Shown: positions 1 to 11,602 of the stretch, in pieces
Layout: each line of letters starts with the position of its first letter
How positions within the stretch are numbered: position 1 is the first letter of the stretch
Assembly: GCA_019400425.1 (NCBI GenBank)
Contig: JAFREE010000045.1
Location: 1-64,000 of the forward strand
From: Hymenochaete sp. R1
Taxonomy: Eukaryota > Basidiomycota > Agaricomycetes > Hymenochaetales > Hymenochaetaceae
Length of the DNA: 64,000 nt
Direction of reading: 5' to 3'
Notes under the pieces: generated by a model
Databases searched by the model: none
The model's input: the letters and a program-made list of their open reading frames with translations, nothing else
What the model was told of the DNA's origin: nothing
Translations under genes and position numbers: made by a program

Positions 1-1600
1 GTTTGCTTGCATTGACCTTCATGCCTAATAAGTTTAAGTGAAGCTTACAAACGATACGTGACCTTCCCAAGGACATTTCAATGCAAGTAGTGAGTGGCAT
101 CATTGGTATGACGCATTGGTACACTCATTGATTTTTTTGGGAAGTTTCCTATCAAGTGCCAACTAATAATTACCTGGACTTCGGTGGCTGTCAATCAAAC
201 ATACAATCGTTACATGAGCCAGGTCACCTTGAGAGCTACCTTGCAAATTGCTCCAGTGTCCTGAGACTCAAATACATCAGGCATGCCTATTGCAGAGGCC
301 ATTGCAGGTATGGACGGGTCTGTACTACTTTTGCTGACCATTTTAAAAGAAACGTATTGGAATCGGGCACCATTACATATTTACAAGGTATTCAGTCGCA
401 TAACCAAAAAAAGGGGGGGAAAGGATGCATATAGTGAACTGAAAGGAAGGTTGGTAAGGTAAAACAAAGGGCCGAGACGATGCATTGATACGAGGTAGGG
501 GCCGGGTACCAGGTCGAGTTCTTCTTTGGGAATGCACGAAGCACTGGGGCGACATTAGTCGATGTGCAAGAGGTAAAAAAATAAAACTGTTTTCAGAATG
601 TCAAAGAGATTGGGTACTCACAGCTAATCGATGAAGAACGACCTTCCAGCTAAGTGCGCTCGCTGAGGTCGATCTGGCAGTTCGTAGCCTCCATACGCGC
701 TGTTTTGCGATTAAACCTCACTCTTCCGAAGACCAATTAGACGTACGGAGGGTCTTCGGGCATTGGAGCGCGTCTGTAGTTGAAGACGCCGCAGCAGATA
801 GCATGGCCGACGGTGAGTAGGTAATCTCCAAACCATCCTAAACCCCATAATAATCGGTTAATGTTGTCCCATGATGACCGTCGAAAACGTTCTAGCTTCT
901 GCCTAAAGGTTAAGGTGGCTTTGGGCCATATGTGAGTCATTAACCACAGGATTGAAGGATACGGACATACACATGTCGTAGGCGGTAGATATCAATGGAT
1001 GGTCGGGGAAGGACTGCTTGCTGGCACGCTCCTCGTTGCCCCGTGCTCATGTAACAGTAGATATTAGATAAGTATATCTGACATCATGATAATCAAATGA
1101 GAAGGTTGTCCGCCAGATTCTAGCCCAGCTCGTCCGAATGTCACATTCTCCGAGCTCATATCGAGTCGTAATATTAAGTACGCATGCTATTCTCTGGCAC
1201 TCGCACTCACTAACCTCTAACTTAAGGCCTCAGATGCAAATCTGAGGCTGAAATATAAGTGATTATAATGAGTCTAAGTTCTCCCAGACCGTACGATTCA
1301 GAAGAAAACTCGTCTGTTGCAAAGTGATTAGGTAGAACATTAAGGTTATCTTCACAGAGCACCTGTGCTTCTCTGTTGTTCCGGGTTCTCCCTAAACCTC
1401 CTAAATACGGTGAATTTCACACACAATCGACCCATCAGTATCGATCGTATTCAGTGGAGCCCAAACTCGAAGCTCGTGTTTGAATCACTCGATTCAAGGA
1501 TGAAGAATGTAAAATGATCGACGTGTCTGCTCATGCGCAGCGCGCAGCAAACACACTTTCAATGTCTCCTCTTTTCCTCCTCCGACATTCCCTCCACATC
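1..1600. other. Region without a recognised gene
   Basis: No reading frame here has a recognisable family signature or a convincing series of splice sites. A minus-strand frame at 737-940 has a protein-like hydrophobic stretch (residues GDYLLTVGHAICCGVF) ending in a stop, and it could be the last exon of a small gene. It has no ATG-led start or clear partner exon, so it is only noted. The rest is AT-rich and looks intergenic. Confidence 0.5.
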
Positions 1601-1935
1601 TTCTTCATACCTTCAGGGATCCCGCGGAGATGGACCGTGCTACGCAATTGTGCAAGAACTACCCTCACAGCTATTATGCGTGGTCTCGCCATTCTCTTTG
1701 TCTTCAGTTGTGCGTCAACACCATAAGGGCTACCGGCGCTCAGAATCATTGTATGGAGGCGCATATTCCCATGTTGATCCTTCACCAACCTCTGAAGGAC
1801 CCGAACATGCCAAACATCTATCTTTCCTCGTTTCCGAGATGGATTGGTCAAGATCTTTTATCCAGAGGAACGTCTTGGACCATTCAGCAGTGGATTATTC
1901 TTCCCGGGCCACTGAAGCAATCACAGAGATATAAA
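1600..1935 (+). pseudogene. Decayed protein prenyltransferase alpha-subunit-like (PTAR1-type) fragment
   Basis: Two short stretches in different frames resemble PPTA-repeat proteins, the TPR-like repeats of prenyltransferase alpha subunits and PTAR1. Near 1630-1710 one frame reads DRATQLCKNYPHSYYAWSRH, with the characteristic Y-Y-A-W core. Near 1840-1910 a second frame reads EMDWSRSFIQRNVLDHSAVDY, matching the later W..I..xVxDHSAxHY type repeat. No GT-AG intron of normal size that joins the frames was found, and no upstream or downstream exons of the family were seen. I read it as a frameshifted relic; two exons of a live gene with an unseen intron remain possible. Confidence 0.45.
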
Positions 1936-2349
1936 AAGGTCGACAGCTTGATGGTTCGTGCCCAGTATGCTTTTACCTCCATGTCAGAAGATCACTCAAG
2001 GTCATCTCATAATTCAGAATTGTGTTCATCTCTGAAAGACTAGCAATTACAACGGATGGGTGGGTACGGTGGGAGTAGCGAGAAGGTGTTAAGTTGAGTT
2101 CGTGAGTTCGCTCTCCCTCCTTCTTATTTCACCTCTTCTTTTTTTTCCTGCATAGATTCTTCATATTTAAGATATGACTGAAAAGAAGCACATACACTTC
2201 TCGCCCCCAAGAGTCGCGCTGTCTACGGTCTGGCTCAACGTCTCCAACACAAGCGCGAACGCGTCATCAAGCGATATATCGTCCTTGTAATCTTGCTTCA
2301 ACAAGCTCTACGCAGTCCTATTGCTCTCGCCGCCACACGTTGCTTTCCA

Positions 2350-2993
2350 GTCTGCGTAGTACCCCGGTGGGTCCGAGAGATCGTGCTCGTCTACCACTCT
2401 GACTTTGTGTGCTGCCTGTATGGCAAGCTATCAATGTACTTTTTTTCACAATGCCCTACTCCGTGTGCGAAGGCATCAACATCTTTCTCAACAGCTTCAT
2501 CCCTACGGAGAACCTACGTTTCCGCGAGGGCCATCCGCAATTCAAGATGGCGGAGAACACGGAGGAGATGGTCCTGGAGAAGAAGCGTCAGTACTCGTAC
2601 CCAGCCTGGCCAGCCATGACGAAGACGAACGGCAACTTCAAGCTCACCGTCGAGGCGGGCGAGCTCACCGACTCAGAGATAATCGCCATGCTCAGGGAGA
2701 ACGATACAGGCAAAACGACCTTTGTCAAGGTCCGCGCGGGCGACACCCCGGACGTCGAGACGGATAAGATCGCGCTGTCGGTGTCGCTGAAGCACTAGAC
2801 GATCTCGCCGAAGTTCCCGGCGACGGTACGAATGTTGTTGTTGAAGCAGATCAAGAAAGCATTCATGCACCCGCAGTTTGGAGCGGATGTGCTGAAGCCG
2901 ATGAACTTGGAGAACATTATGGATCAGGAGGTGAAGACGCTTTCAGGTAGAGAACTTCAGAGGGTGGCGAATGTGTCGGCTCTTTATTGTTAA
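2350..2993 (+). pseudogene. Decayed fragment of RLI1/ABCE1 (ribosome recycling ATPase)
   Basis: The fragment aligns by eye to the middle of RLI1/ABCE1, the ABC protein that splits ribosomes: the end of the first nucleotide-binding domain (YHSDFVCCLYGK), the linker (EGINIFLNSFIPTENLRFRE) and the start of the second domain. A frameshift in a T-run near 2440 separates the first two parts. The second Walker A reads LRENDTGKTT instead of LGENGTGKTT, an in-frame TAG at 2796-2798 replaces a Gln, and the signature reads LSGRELQRV instead of LSGGELQRV. The reading then ends at a TAA at 2991-2993, before Walker B. It cannot make a working ATPase. About 190 codons run without an intron, and the GC-rich codon use suggests descent from a highly expressed parent; a retrocopy is possible. 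Confidence 0.85.
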
Positions 2994-3484
2994 ATTAATA
3001 TAAATATTATTTTATTGCACTTGGTCACATAGAGGGAGAAAGAAACGAATTGATTGCTATTGATTGTGTAGGATCAAGCGAACGGGCAATGAATATTGAA
3101 ATTTGGAAGCGTGATGGGTGAATAGAGTGAATGATAAATAGAGTGAATGGCAAATGCGTAAGTGTACTAAACGATTGATGGGCTAAATGGTAAATGCATA
3201 TTTTTGACACTCGAAACGCGTCATACTGTTCAGTGTTCTTTCTTCCACGTCCTTCATCGGTCAATCAACTTGTTTAAGGCGAGTTTCCTCCGTTCATAAT
3301 CACAGAATGATGAACTCCATAGATGACGAGTCCGAAATTTCTGTTGAGTACGGTTTCCGTGCTGAGCAGGCTCGTGACGATACATTTAAAAATTTACCAT
3401 TCATGCATATCTGATCTCTTCTACCCCGTTCTCTGCGCCTCCTTTCATCTTTTGACGTGTAACTGACTGTATATCTTAAATAGA
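2994..3484. other. Intergenic; AT-rich with a short imperfect repeat
   Basis: This is the 5' flank of the TSR4 gene. A short imperfect direct repeat (AATAGAGTGAATG units) occurs around 3119-3150. No gene is seen. An unambiguous TATA box was not found. Confidence 0.5.
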
Positions 3485-5337
3485 ATGCCTGTACCGATTG
3501 ACAGGGACCCTGACTGGTCAGATTCAGATGACGACGAGCGCTCTGATATAGAGACCTCCGTCTTGCTGGGCCTACCCGATGGCACGATCGAGAAGGAGGA
3601 GGATCTTCGTGACGCAGCCGTGTCGCGCTTGGGCGGGCACCCTGTACGCCTCTTCATTGGCTTTTATTCTTGTAGGATTCTGTATTTACATTGAACATTT
3701 TTGCTCCATGCATATCTACTTGCTTGAATTTTTCGTTGTTTTGGGATGGCACCTCCACACTTGACTACGGACTCAAGTCGTTCCTAAATAATACAGAACC
3801 TCCAATATCGAGTTCTCAGTGCAAGAGTTGCTCTTTTCCGATGGAACTTCTTGTACAGCTTTGGTGCCCTTTCGAAGAAAGCAACATGGATCGTGCGTTG
3901 TATGTGTTCGGATGTGGGCGGGGAGAATGTCACCATCATCCTGGGAGGTTAACGACTTGTTTTGATTATTCCTTTCCCCTGCAAACTGAATCATTTTGAA
4001 ATATAGCGTACGAGCCTTCCGTGCTCTACGATTCAACGAGGAATATGCTGCCAAGCTAGAGAAAAGACGACAGCGTGCACAAGAACGGCAAGAAGCCAAG
4101 CTTAAACAAAAGTCGGAAGACGAGAGGAACAAGGCGCATCAGACGGCAAATCCATTCTCTGTACGCTGTTTTAACATTCTCAAAATAATCTTATTTTAAC
4201 TTTGCTACGTAGATGCATGCGAATAGCTCGTCAAGTGGTGGTCTTTTCGGCCGCGGTCTGACACTTGGTGCTCCCGGCATCGGTACTCAGCTTTTTGGTG
4301 GCTATGTGGATGAACCCATCGAGAAAGAGCTCGAGGATGAAGACGCCCCCGCTCCCCCTGACTCCGATTCAGAATCGGGTGAGGAAGGATTACCGCATGA
4401 GAGCGACTCCAATTCAGAGTCTCAGTCCGATTCTGAGGGTTCAGTTCCAGCCGCCCCTACGAACGTTCTCGAATCTTCTTCTCCATGGGCAGCTGCCCCT
4501 GCACACGAACCTGCTTATTACCTTTCAACCACTGCAGAATATGTGCCCCCCGCTCCTCGCATAAATGTTCCTGCAGAATCCTTTGATGATGATCGTGAAG
4601 TGGGAGTAGGAAAGAGTAGGAAAGCGGAAGCTAAGGCAGCAAAGGATACGAAATGGGATGAAGGATATGAAGATAGTTTGGAAGTCGACAAAGTTTTCGA
4701 AAAGTTCTCACGTATAGTGGACTACGAAGGCGAACAGTGTATCCGGCGAGTATAAATCCATTCGATCTTTGTCTTTGTACAGGGTATAATTATAATCTAT
4801 ATCCCTACTGGCAGGTACGAGCTTGGTGGAACCCCGCTCCCCTTTTCCCGAGATTCAATTTTCAGCCTTTTATTTCCGCCCCCCTTTTTACAGGCTCAAA
4901 CCAGCCCAAGTGGGAAGGCTGCTCTTATCGGGTCTGAGCCTCGATTGCGTAGACTATTCAATCCTCAAAGCACTGTCATCGCTCCATGCCCTCGATGCCA
5001 GGGCCCGCGCATATTTGAGTGTCAGCTCATGCCCCATCTCATCTCCATTCTTCAGAAGTCTCGACTATCTTTTCGCGACAATGCAAGCAAATTGGGCACA
5101 AAGGTCGATAATAAATGTGCGGGTGACGGTCCTGATGCCGTAGAAACTCGTCGACAGGAGATCCGGGCACTGTTGGGGAAAGGGGAAGGCAAACCCGGGT
5201 TAGAGTGGGGAACAGTGATGATCTTCTCTTGTGCAGCGGACTGCGCCTATGAAACCGGATCTGTAGTCAGTGCGAAGCGAAGGGAAGTAAAGGAAGTATG
5301 GACAGAAGAACTTGTACTTGTTCAGTGGGAGGAATAG
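3485..5337 (+). CDS. TSR4: TSR4/PDCD2 family ribosome assembly chaperone
   Basis: This is the homologue of yeast Tsr4 and animal PDCD2/PDCD2L, which in those systems chaperone ribosomal protein uS5 (Rps2) for 40S assembly. Five exons: 3485-3643, 3778-3947, 4007-4160, 4213-4745 and 4815-5337, giving 1539 nt and 512 residues. The N-terminal part holds the family signature VLLGLPDGTIEKEEDL and the CKSC...PMELLVQLWCPFE zinc-binding region. The middle is acidic and Ser-rich. The C-terminal PDCD2_C domain has PCPRCQGPRIFECQLMPHL and ends near VLVQWEE. Intron 4 (4746-4814) fits only as a GC-AG intron (donor GCGAGT), because the flanking exon frames cannot be joined by any GT donor nearby. Family assignment is firm; function is by homology. 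Confidence 0.92.
4746..4814 (+). other. GC-AG intron in TSR4
   Basis: The donor is GCGAGT and the acceptor GGCAG, 69 nt apart. The nearby GTATAA after CGGCGA leaves the wrong phase for the only acceptor that restores the conserved YELGGTPLPFS sequence. Confidence 0.7.
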
Positions 5338-5640
5338 AAACGGGCTTCTGATTTCACAAATTAATGACTTGCGTGGAATTGTGGATTTCGACAAGTATGC
5401 GTCCAAAATTGTTTACCAAGAATTTATTTGCAGTTTGATTCATAAGATGACTTGAGGAGGTAATCGCATCCGGTCTGTCGCAGCTCTATCATGCATCTAG
5501 TCATTAGGAAATGGATGATTAGGTACGAAGATTGAACTCTATTCGACATCCCGGGTGGTCCTGATTGTCCGGAACCTCTAATTTAACTAACTAATTTACT
5601 GTCTATATATTCAATTTATATTACGTACCCATTCTAATAA
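5338..5640. other. Intergenic between convergent TSR4 and the RDS-repeat gene
   Basis: This is 3' flanking sequence of two convergent genes, AT-rich from about 5580. No gene is seen. Confidence 0.5.
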
Positions 5641-7235
5641 TATGAAGCCGCTACATAGCCACTTCTGACCGTTGTCGTGGTAGTTTGGGTAACTTGCATG
5701 ACTTGGCCAACGGCAACCACGGGAGGTGCACTTCTGCCGGCGCCTTATCACCCAATAATGTTAGCAAAATTCTCTTTGAGAAGTGGGCTATACAACTCAC
5801 GTCTGTATTCCTCCTGGCAAATTACGCAGTTGGGATCAAAGTCGTTCGCGTGCCTAAGAATACCACGATCCGTATCGTGTTCGTAATAGTTGTTCGAAGT
5901 TCTGCTGAGAGAGCCAGGTACCCTTCTGGCCAATGCTCTATCAGACCTCCGGTCTGAGGCCCGAACTACATCGTATTCTTTATCACGTATAATTAGTCAG
6001 CTGTGTTCACCGTAGTAGGCGCACCGATGACCTACCTTCGTTATCGTCTATAGTATCCAATGACGTAACTCCACGTTTAGCCACTGTTACTCTGTGAGGC
6101 AATGCAACGAGGAAGACAAAAATCCAATTGCACTCACGACTATCGTATTTTTTGGGTCTACTAGATGTTCTGGAAGGCCTTGAATCGCGCTGCGACTCTC
6201 TCGGGGTTGAGTCTCTGCTGGCCTTGACTGGAGCGGCAGTCACTTCTGAGGGAGCTGAAGTGTCACGGCGAGAATCTCTGCGGCTATCCCTGACAGCTGT
6301 AAATTCCGAATTTGTTAGCATTGTAGGCAGAAAGGATGGTAATACTCACATTCGCGTGGTGCGACCTGGCTGGCAGAGTCGCCAGGGCCAACGGTTGACA
6401 GCGCCTTCCATTTCTCACCAGTACCGCCACTTTCCTTGTTAAGTGCGTCCAGATTTTTTGCCGTGAGCACAGAAGGAGTGGAATCTCTACTAGATTCGCG
6501 GCGAGACTCTCTTTTATTATCGTCCACAGAAAGGCGACTGTCGCGAGCGCTATCGCGAGGCCTAGCACTTTCACGAGTGCTGTCTCGAGTACTATCACGA
6601 GGCCTGGCGCTTTCGCGGGTGCTGTCCCGAACGCTATCGCGAGGCCTTGCGCTTTCACGAGTGCTGTCACGAACGCTATCGCGAGGCCTGGCGCTCTCAC
6701 GCCTGAGATCTTCTGCAGTGAATGAGCTGTCGCGAGTACTGTCACGAACACTGTCGCGAGGCCTGGCACTGTCGCGAGTACTTTCACGAGTGCTCTCTCG
6801 GGGCCTGGCACTTTCGCGGGTGCTGTCCCTAACGCTATCCCGAGGTCTTGCGCTTTCACGAGTGCTGTCACGAACGGTATCCCGAGTACTATCCCGAACG
6901 GTATCCCGAGTACTATCCCGAACGGTATCCCGAGTACTATCCCGAACACTATCGCGAGGCCTGGCGCTCTCACGCCTGAGATCTTCTGCGGTGAATGAGC
7001 TATCGCGAGTACTGTCACGAACACTGTCGCGAGGCCTAGCACTTTCACGAGTGCTCTCTCGAGTGCTCTCTCGGGGCCTGGCGCTTTCGCGGGTGCTGTC
7101 CCGAACGCTATCCCGAGGCCTTGCGCTTTCGCGAGTGCTATCACGGACGGTATCACGAGTACTATCACGAACGCTATCGCGAGGCCTGGCACTGTCTCGC
7201 GTGCTATCGCGAGGTCTGGCGCTCTCTCTCGACAT
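5641..7235 (-). CDS. Arg-Asp/Glu-Ser tandem-repeat protein, unknown function
   Basis: The ATG at 7233-7235 (context CCACAATG) opens a 295-codon first exon (6350-7235) made almost wholly of RDS, RES and RDT triplets in units such as ARPRDSVRDSTRES, a polyampholyte that superficially resembles RS or RD domains. Exons B (6138-6296) and C (6036-6089) keep phase through introns 6297-6349 (GT-AG, 53 nt) and 6090-6137. They carry more RDS triplets and then a basic TSSRPKKYDS stretch. Exon D begins near 5950 and includes DFDPNCVICQEEY, a CxxC that could be part of a zinc site. The last exon is uncertain: one acceptor leads to a Thr-rich tail ending at a stop about 5641. No known family is recognised. 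The repeats are also a DNA-level duplication (see repeat entries). Confidence 0.6.
6550..7230. repeat. Tandem coding repeats of the RDS protein
   Basis: The array is built of degenerate 12-24 bp units (plus-strand form GTACTATCCCGAACGGTATC). A perfect 24-bp unit is present three times at 6871-6942, encoding STRDTVRD blocks. A longer block beginning near 6683 recurs near 6956, offset 273 bp (91 codons), and contains the only non-RDS islet, SSFTAEDLRR, in both copies. All unit lengths are multiples of three, so copy-number change keeps the frame. Confidence 0.9.
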
Positions 7236-7634
7236 TGTGGCGGAGGCTGGGGTTGAGGTTTCGGAGGGAAGATCCTGCTAAAAGACGAGGACTGAGGACG
7301 CTTCCAGTCATTTTTCAAGCTTAGCTTTTATAGGCAATGTCTGGTTTCCTCAGCAAACTGGTTCATTAAGATGTTCCAACTCGTTCGCTGCATGAAACTC
7401 GTCAGCACCATGTTGTGAGATAGAAAAAAATCATCATGTGCATATCCCCAGCAGCCAATGCTAGTTTCAAAAGCCCATAGTAGCATTTTGCGCCTACATG
7501 GGTTGTTGTGTTTGAAAACTTCCTAGGGTGCGACAGAATACGAGTCGTTTAAGGAGGCAGATTCAGTGTTTTAGCACCGAGACGAATTTCAAAATGTCCC
7601 GTGTGTTTCACCAGGGTCGATTTGAAACGTAAGT
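7236..7634. other. Intergenic, 5' flank of the RDS-repeat gene
   Basis: No gene is seen. The flank of the RDS gene immediately upstream of its ATG is CT/CA-rich on the coding strand. Confidence 0.5.
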
Positions 7635-9600
7635 TTACTTCAGAGCAAAGAGCTGGTCATATTGATTGGCGAGCATGCGCCTCGGAGGCCTTCGGACAAA
7701 GTCTGTCAAGTCTATAAAATCACAAAGAAAAGACCATTAACTACACTCCCCCTTTCTTGTAATATCTTTGTGGAATGGTTATGTTCTTACCAGAAGTTCA
7801 AGCGCATAGTGTCCTAAACATGAAATACAACCACGCTACACCACATCAAAGCATTGTCAAATGTCATACATTAGTTAGTTGGAATTTTGAGTTAGGTGCA
7901 AAGGAACTTACCCTCAGCGTTTGAAGAGGTTGCCATTGGCACGTTGCAACTTGTCAGGAGACTCCACCGCGGCGCACGTCGCGCCAACGGAATTTTGAAC
8001 GAATTTTCCCTTGTAAGCGATAGTTATGTACCTTTTCCTGGCTTATCGGATATTCCCTCGAATAGAGGAGCTGAAAGATTCGTAACTGACGTCCCTGTGT
8101 ACGTCTCGTAGACCACATAGATGTCCAACGGATGCTTTGCGATACGTCGAAGGAAGGATCAAGCCTGTCCGTCACTAACTTGATCGATCTATTGCCACGA
8201 CTATTCCACGATTGTACTTCGTTACATGCACATGCAATTCTCCGTCTCATGAATAGAAACCGTGTAATAGCATGTAGAAGTGGGCGTTCCTTAGACGACC
8301 TTGTACATCATTCTGTAGCATAACTTACACGTTCATGAGATCTTCTGTCAACGCGGGTGTCTCGGAAGATCACACGTCGGTAAAGCTGGGTCACACTGGT
8401 CAAAGGATCGCAGACGAGACTATTGTATGCAGCTCTAAAGTGACTGTCAGTTTCGACGGCGAGAAAAACCAAGGATTTCTCACCAGAGTCACCACTGATG
8501 TTGCATGAACATTGTTTGTAAATGTCTACCAGATTTGGCTTTGGATTGACGGGAAGATACACGACGGTTCGCTTCCGTCATTGTTGAAAACCCTCCCTGA
8601 ATTAATTGCATGGTTCAGGCGAAGTTGCAATTGACAACGATGGAGCACCATTGTGTACTGAAGTATTGTATGCGTTGCTCGCTATTTTGGATATCCAGAG
8701 GAATTGAGGGTGGAATGAGCCATGCCCCTCGAAATTTGTCTCCAAGTCTTTCACTTTTCAGCCGTCTTCGGATACACTGAAACGAAGCCCGAAAAGTCCA
8801 GATTAGTCCATCTATCATAAATAGATGAGCCAGCATACCTGTATGAACAGTTATAAAGACCGGTTCTGGAGATTGATTGTAATTTTCCCATTCAGAAGTC
8901 AACCATACGTATTGGCTGATGAATAGTCAATGTAACGAAACTTTAACAAAGTCGAACACACCTATCTCTGACCTTGCTGGGTGTCAAATGACTTCGCAAA
9001 TATGTGAGGATGGTAAGAGCACCCGACTCGCTTTACTTTCACTCACATAAGCGGAACAGCCACAACCATATTATCGTGAAATGGTATGAATGCTTCTCGA
9101 AGAGAGCTCACTCCCACCGGGATAATATCATAAGGCTTCATCCTACAGAACAAATGGATATTGAGTAGACGTCAGTCTAGAAGCAGAAAGGATCGTACTT
9201 ACGATATTCTGACATTTCCTAACCAAGTGACGCTCTTGCCAATGTTCCAACATTTGTTCGAAGCTGACTCCGTAGACAAGTGAAGTAAGCGTTTCCTCTT
9301 CTCCTCTGGGAATAACTCGTCAGATAGGATATTGCTGCATTACTAAGTCTAGAACGTCCACCTTTGTTGAGTCGGCTGAACGCCTCGGCGATCAATGTAG
9401 ATGGCGCAGAAGAGCAGTTAGGTGAAAATGACGGGAAAATCGTTCAGATTCCCGACATTATTTTGAAGCGTCCCTATTCTTTGACGGTGGCGCCAGAAAA
9501 TGAGCATTGCTCTTCCCGTCGGTAAGAGCCTTCTGATGACTGATAGAGAAGGCAACTAAGCATATTGGACCATATCAGATGAAAGGATCTTCTGAAGGGT
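7635..9600 (-). CDS. Unrecognised multi-exon gene
   Basis: No family is recognised. Several minus-strand exons have protein-like composition and compatible splice phases. One exon with SDELFPEEKRKRLLHLS ends at GTAAGT (about 9202). The next begins after TGTAG and contains MKPYDIIPVGVSSLREAF, ending at GTGAGT. A further exon reads QYVWLTSEWENYNQSPEPVF. Then come one with FLWISKIASNAYNTS (phase 0, donor GTACAC), one with TEANRRVYLPVNPKPNLVD, one with HPLDIYVVYETYTGTSVTN, and a possible last exon ending at a TAA at 7635-7637. The true N-terminus (perhaps near 9510 or farther up to 9900), the middle junctions near 8150-8330 and the last small exon are unsettled. It may be two adjacent genes or partly decayed. 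Confidence 0.4.
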
Positions 9601-9902
9601 ACACTAGTACTGTGACACTAAGGCAGACCGACCAGACCGAAACTTCGAGCTCGCCATAGTCAGAGTCAGAGGGAAATAGCGTGTACCGTGATCGACACCA
9701 TAACTGCTGTCCGAATTCACCGCGGCTGCAAGTGGCTGTGAGACAGTTGAGACTTCTCATAGAGTCGGCATTTAGAATCCCGTTTGTTACATGGCACTTC
9801 CGAACGATGTCTACGACATAGGTCAAGGTAAGGTGTATGGGCCATTGAAGTTATGTATCGGAAGGAATTCACGGGCGATGCCAAGTTGCGGGATTCAAGC
9901 AA

Positions 9903-10584
9903 GCCTGCTTCTCAACCAAGGGCTGAGACAGTCATAGCAGCTCTTGCTTGATTTATAGTAGTGATAATTCGCGAGAGAGATTGATATTAATAGAAGAGAG
10001 TTAATGTGATACGTCAGGAACTTACGACTCATGAATCCACTGTAGCTCGGTCACCAGGGCAAACAGTGAATGAGACTCCCGAGTCTGTACAGCCATATAC
10101 TATAATGAATATTTTTTTTAGCATTTTCGTAACAAGCATCGGAATTTTGATATACCATTTTTGTAGTCGAATAACCCTCCAAGAAAAATGAAGCTAAGTT
10201 TGGCTTCTGAGGTGAGACCGACGTGAGCGACCCCGAGACCATCTCCGAATCCGAGTCAGCCACTCCGAGCCTTTGCTTCCGACACCCATCTCCGGCGACG
10301 CGTGTCTGTCTCGACGATGCTCACACCATACCTTCACCTCTCTCACTATCTTCATTTCTCATCAAAAAGAGAACTAATATTCCGAGACGTGTCGGATGGC
10401 TGGGAACTGGGTTCGGCTGGCTGAGTCTTGCTGGGCTGGTCGCATGCCTAGTATTCAGGGTATAAATACGGTCGTACGAACTCCCTCAACCTTCATCACA
10501 ATCTCAACTCATTTCCCTCAAGTCTTTTGACATCCTCATCTATCCTCACATACTACTCCTTCTACTCACCACAGCCTATCAAAA
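9903..10584. other. Intergenic, promoter of the 10.6 kb gene
   Basis: No gene is seen. The last 130 bases hold a TATA box and a CT/CA-rich leader. Confidence 0.5.
10461..10468 (+). promoter_or_regulatory. TATA box (TATAAATA)
   Basis: TATAAATA lies 124 bp before the ATG at 10585 and is followed by a CT- and CA-rich leader, as in strongly expressed fungal genes. Confidence 0.55.
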
Positions 10585-11602
10585 ATGTTCGCCGCTGCAT
10601 CCCGCTCTGTCTCGCCGCTTGCGTCTCCGACGTTGAAGCAAGTCTTCGAGTACACTGCTTCCCCTCTTGGGGCCTCTTCGAGTACCATGGCGTCCTGTGC
10701 CAGAACTACAGTGCCTTCCAGACCCAATCTACGCCGCATGTGTACCACCTTCCAAGACGCTCATGGAAATATCATCACCCCGCCACTGCCGATGCCGTTG
10801 ACGCCGCGCATGCAAAGCCATGCAAGGTTCCCGCAGACCAGCTCCCCGAGCGGTCTCGGGCATGCTCCAGAGTACTTCCCCCGCGTCAACACGCCCGAGA
10901 TTGAGGCCCAAGTACGTTTCCCTACCGCTGTCGATGGCCTGTAGTTGACTTTTTCTTTTTCCTTCTTTGCTATCCTATTAGCCGAGCTTGCATGCTCGTC
11001 GCATCGACACACACCTCAGTCTTGATCTTCGTCGACAAGGACTGGGTCTCTCCATCCCCCGCTCATCTCCGGTGACAACTCCCGCAATGGAGCGAGTCGG
11101 TCTTGGGATAAACTTTGGAGGGCTGAATCACCCCAACGTTCCGACGTCCATGTCCACTGTCGTCCCGGCGACGCCGAGGCTTGCTGCTACCGAGAGATTG
11201 CGCGACACGTTTGCGGACATGAGGGTTTCCGAGGCAAAAGACTCAGCATCAATAACTGCAAAAATGCCGAAGGCGAAAGTAGCAAGACCTGCTCGGAGAC
11301 TTCAGGAAGTTGTCAATTCGCCTTTTGGGAAGAACGTTCCGAAGGCAATCAAACCCGCTTTATCAAAGTCGACGGCAAAGGGGCGTAAGGGCGCGAGAAT
11401 CGTACGCTTCTCAGAAGCAATCGAGAATGATGCTATGAAGAAGGAAATCAAGAAAGCTGAGAGGGACGAGAGTGGCTGGGAAGCGGATGATGAACTGGAT
11501 ATCTGCAGGAAGCCTGTTGTGCGTGTTTCCGACCCGTGCTACCTCCGTTTCCCGAGGAAGTACTTTGATTTGAAGGTCGAAGGTGCACCTGATTTTGCGT
11601 AG
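10585..11602 (+). CDS. Hypothetical Ser/Pro-rich basic protein
   Basis: Two exons, 10585-10911 and 10982-11602, are joined across a 70-nt GT-AG intron and give 315 residues. No family is recognised. The N-terminal half is rich in Ser, Thr and Pro (TPPLPMPLTPRMQS). The middle has KSTAKGRKGARIVRFSEA, a Lys/Arg-rich segment that could target the nucleus. The C-terminus is mixed-charge and ends in YFDLKVEGAPDFA. The ATG follows a TATA box and a CT-rich leader. The function cannot be stated from sequence. Confidence 0.75.

Noticed and set aside
6550..7230. CRISPR-like regular repeats
   Set aside because: Units are degenerate 12-24 bp codon repeats with no spacers of constant length, in a eukaryotic coding exon.
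6436..7281. Plus-strand open frame of 281 codons (LSR/VLS repeats) and another minus-strand frame of 344 codons over the RDS repeats
   Set aside because: Short in-frame repeats without stops keep several frames open at once. Only the RDS frame has a good ATG context and continues through in-phase introns into further RDS triplets.
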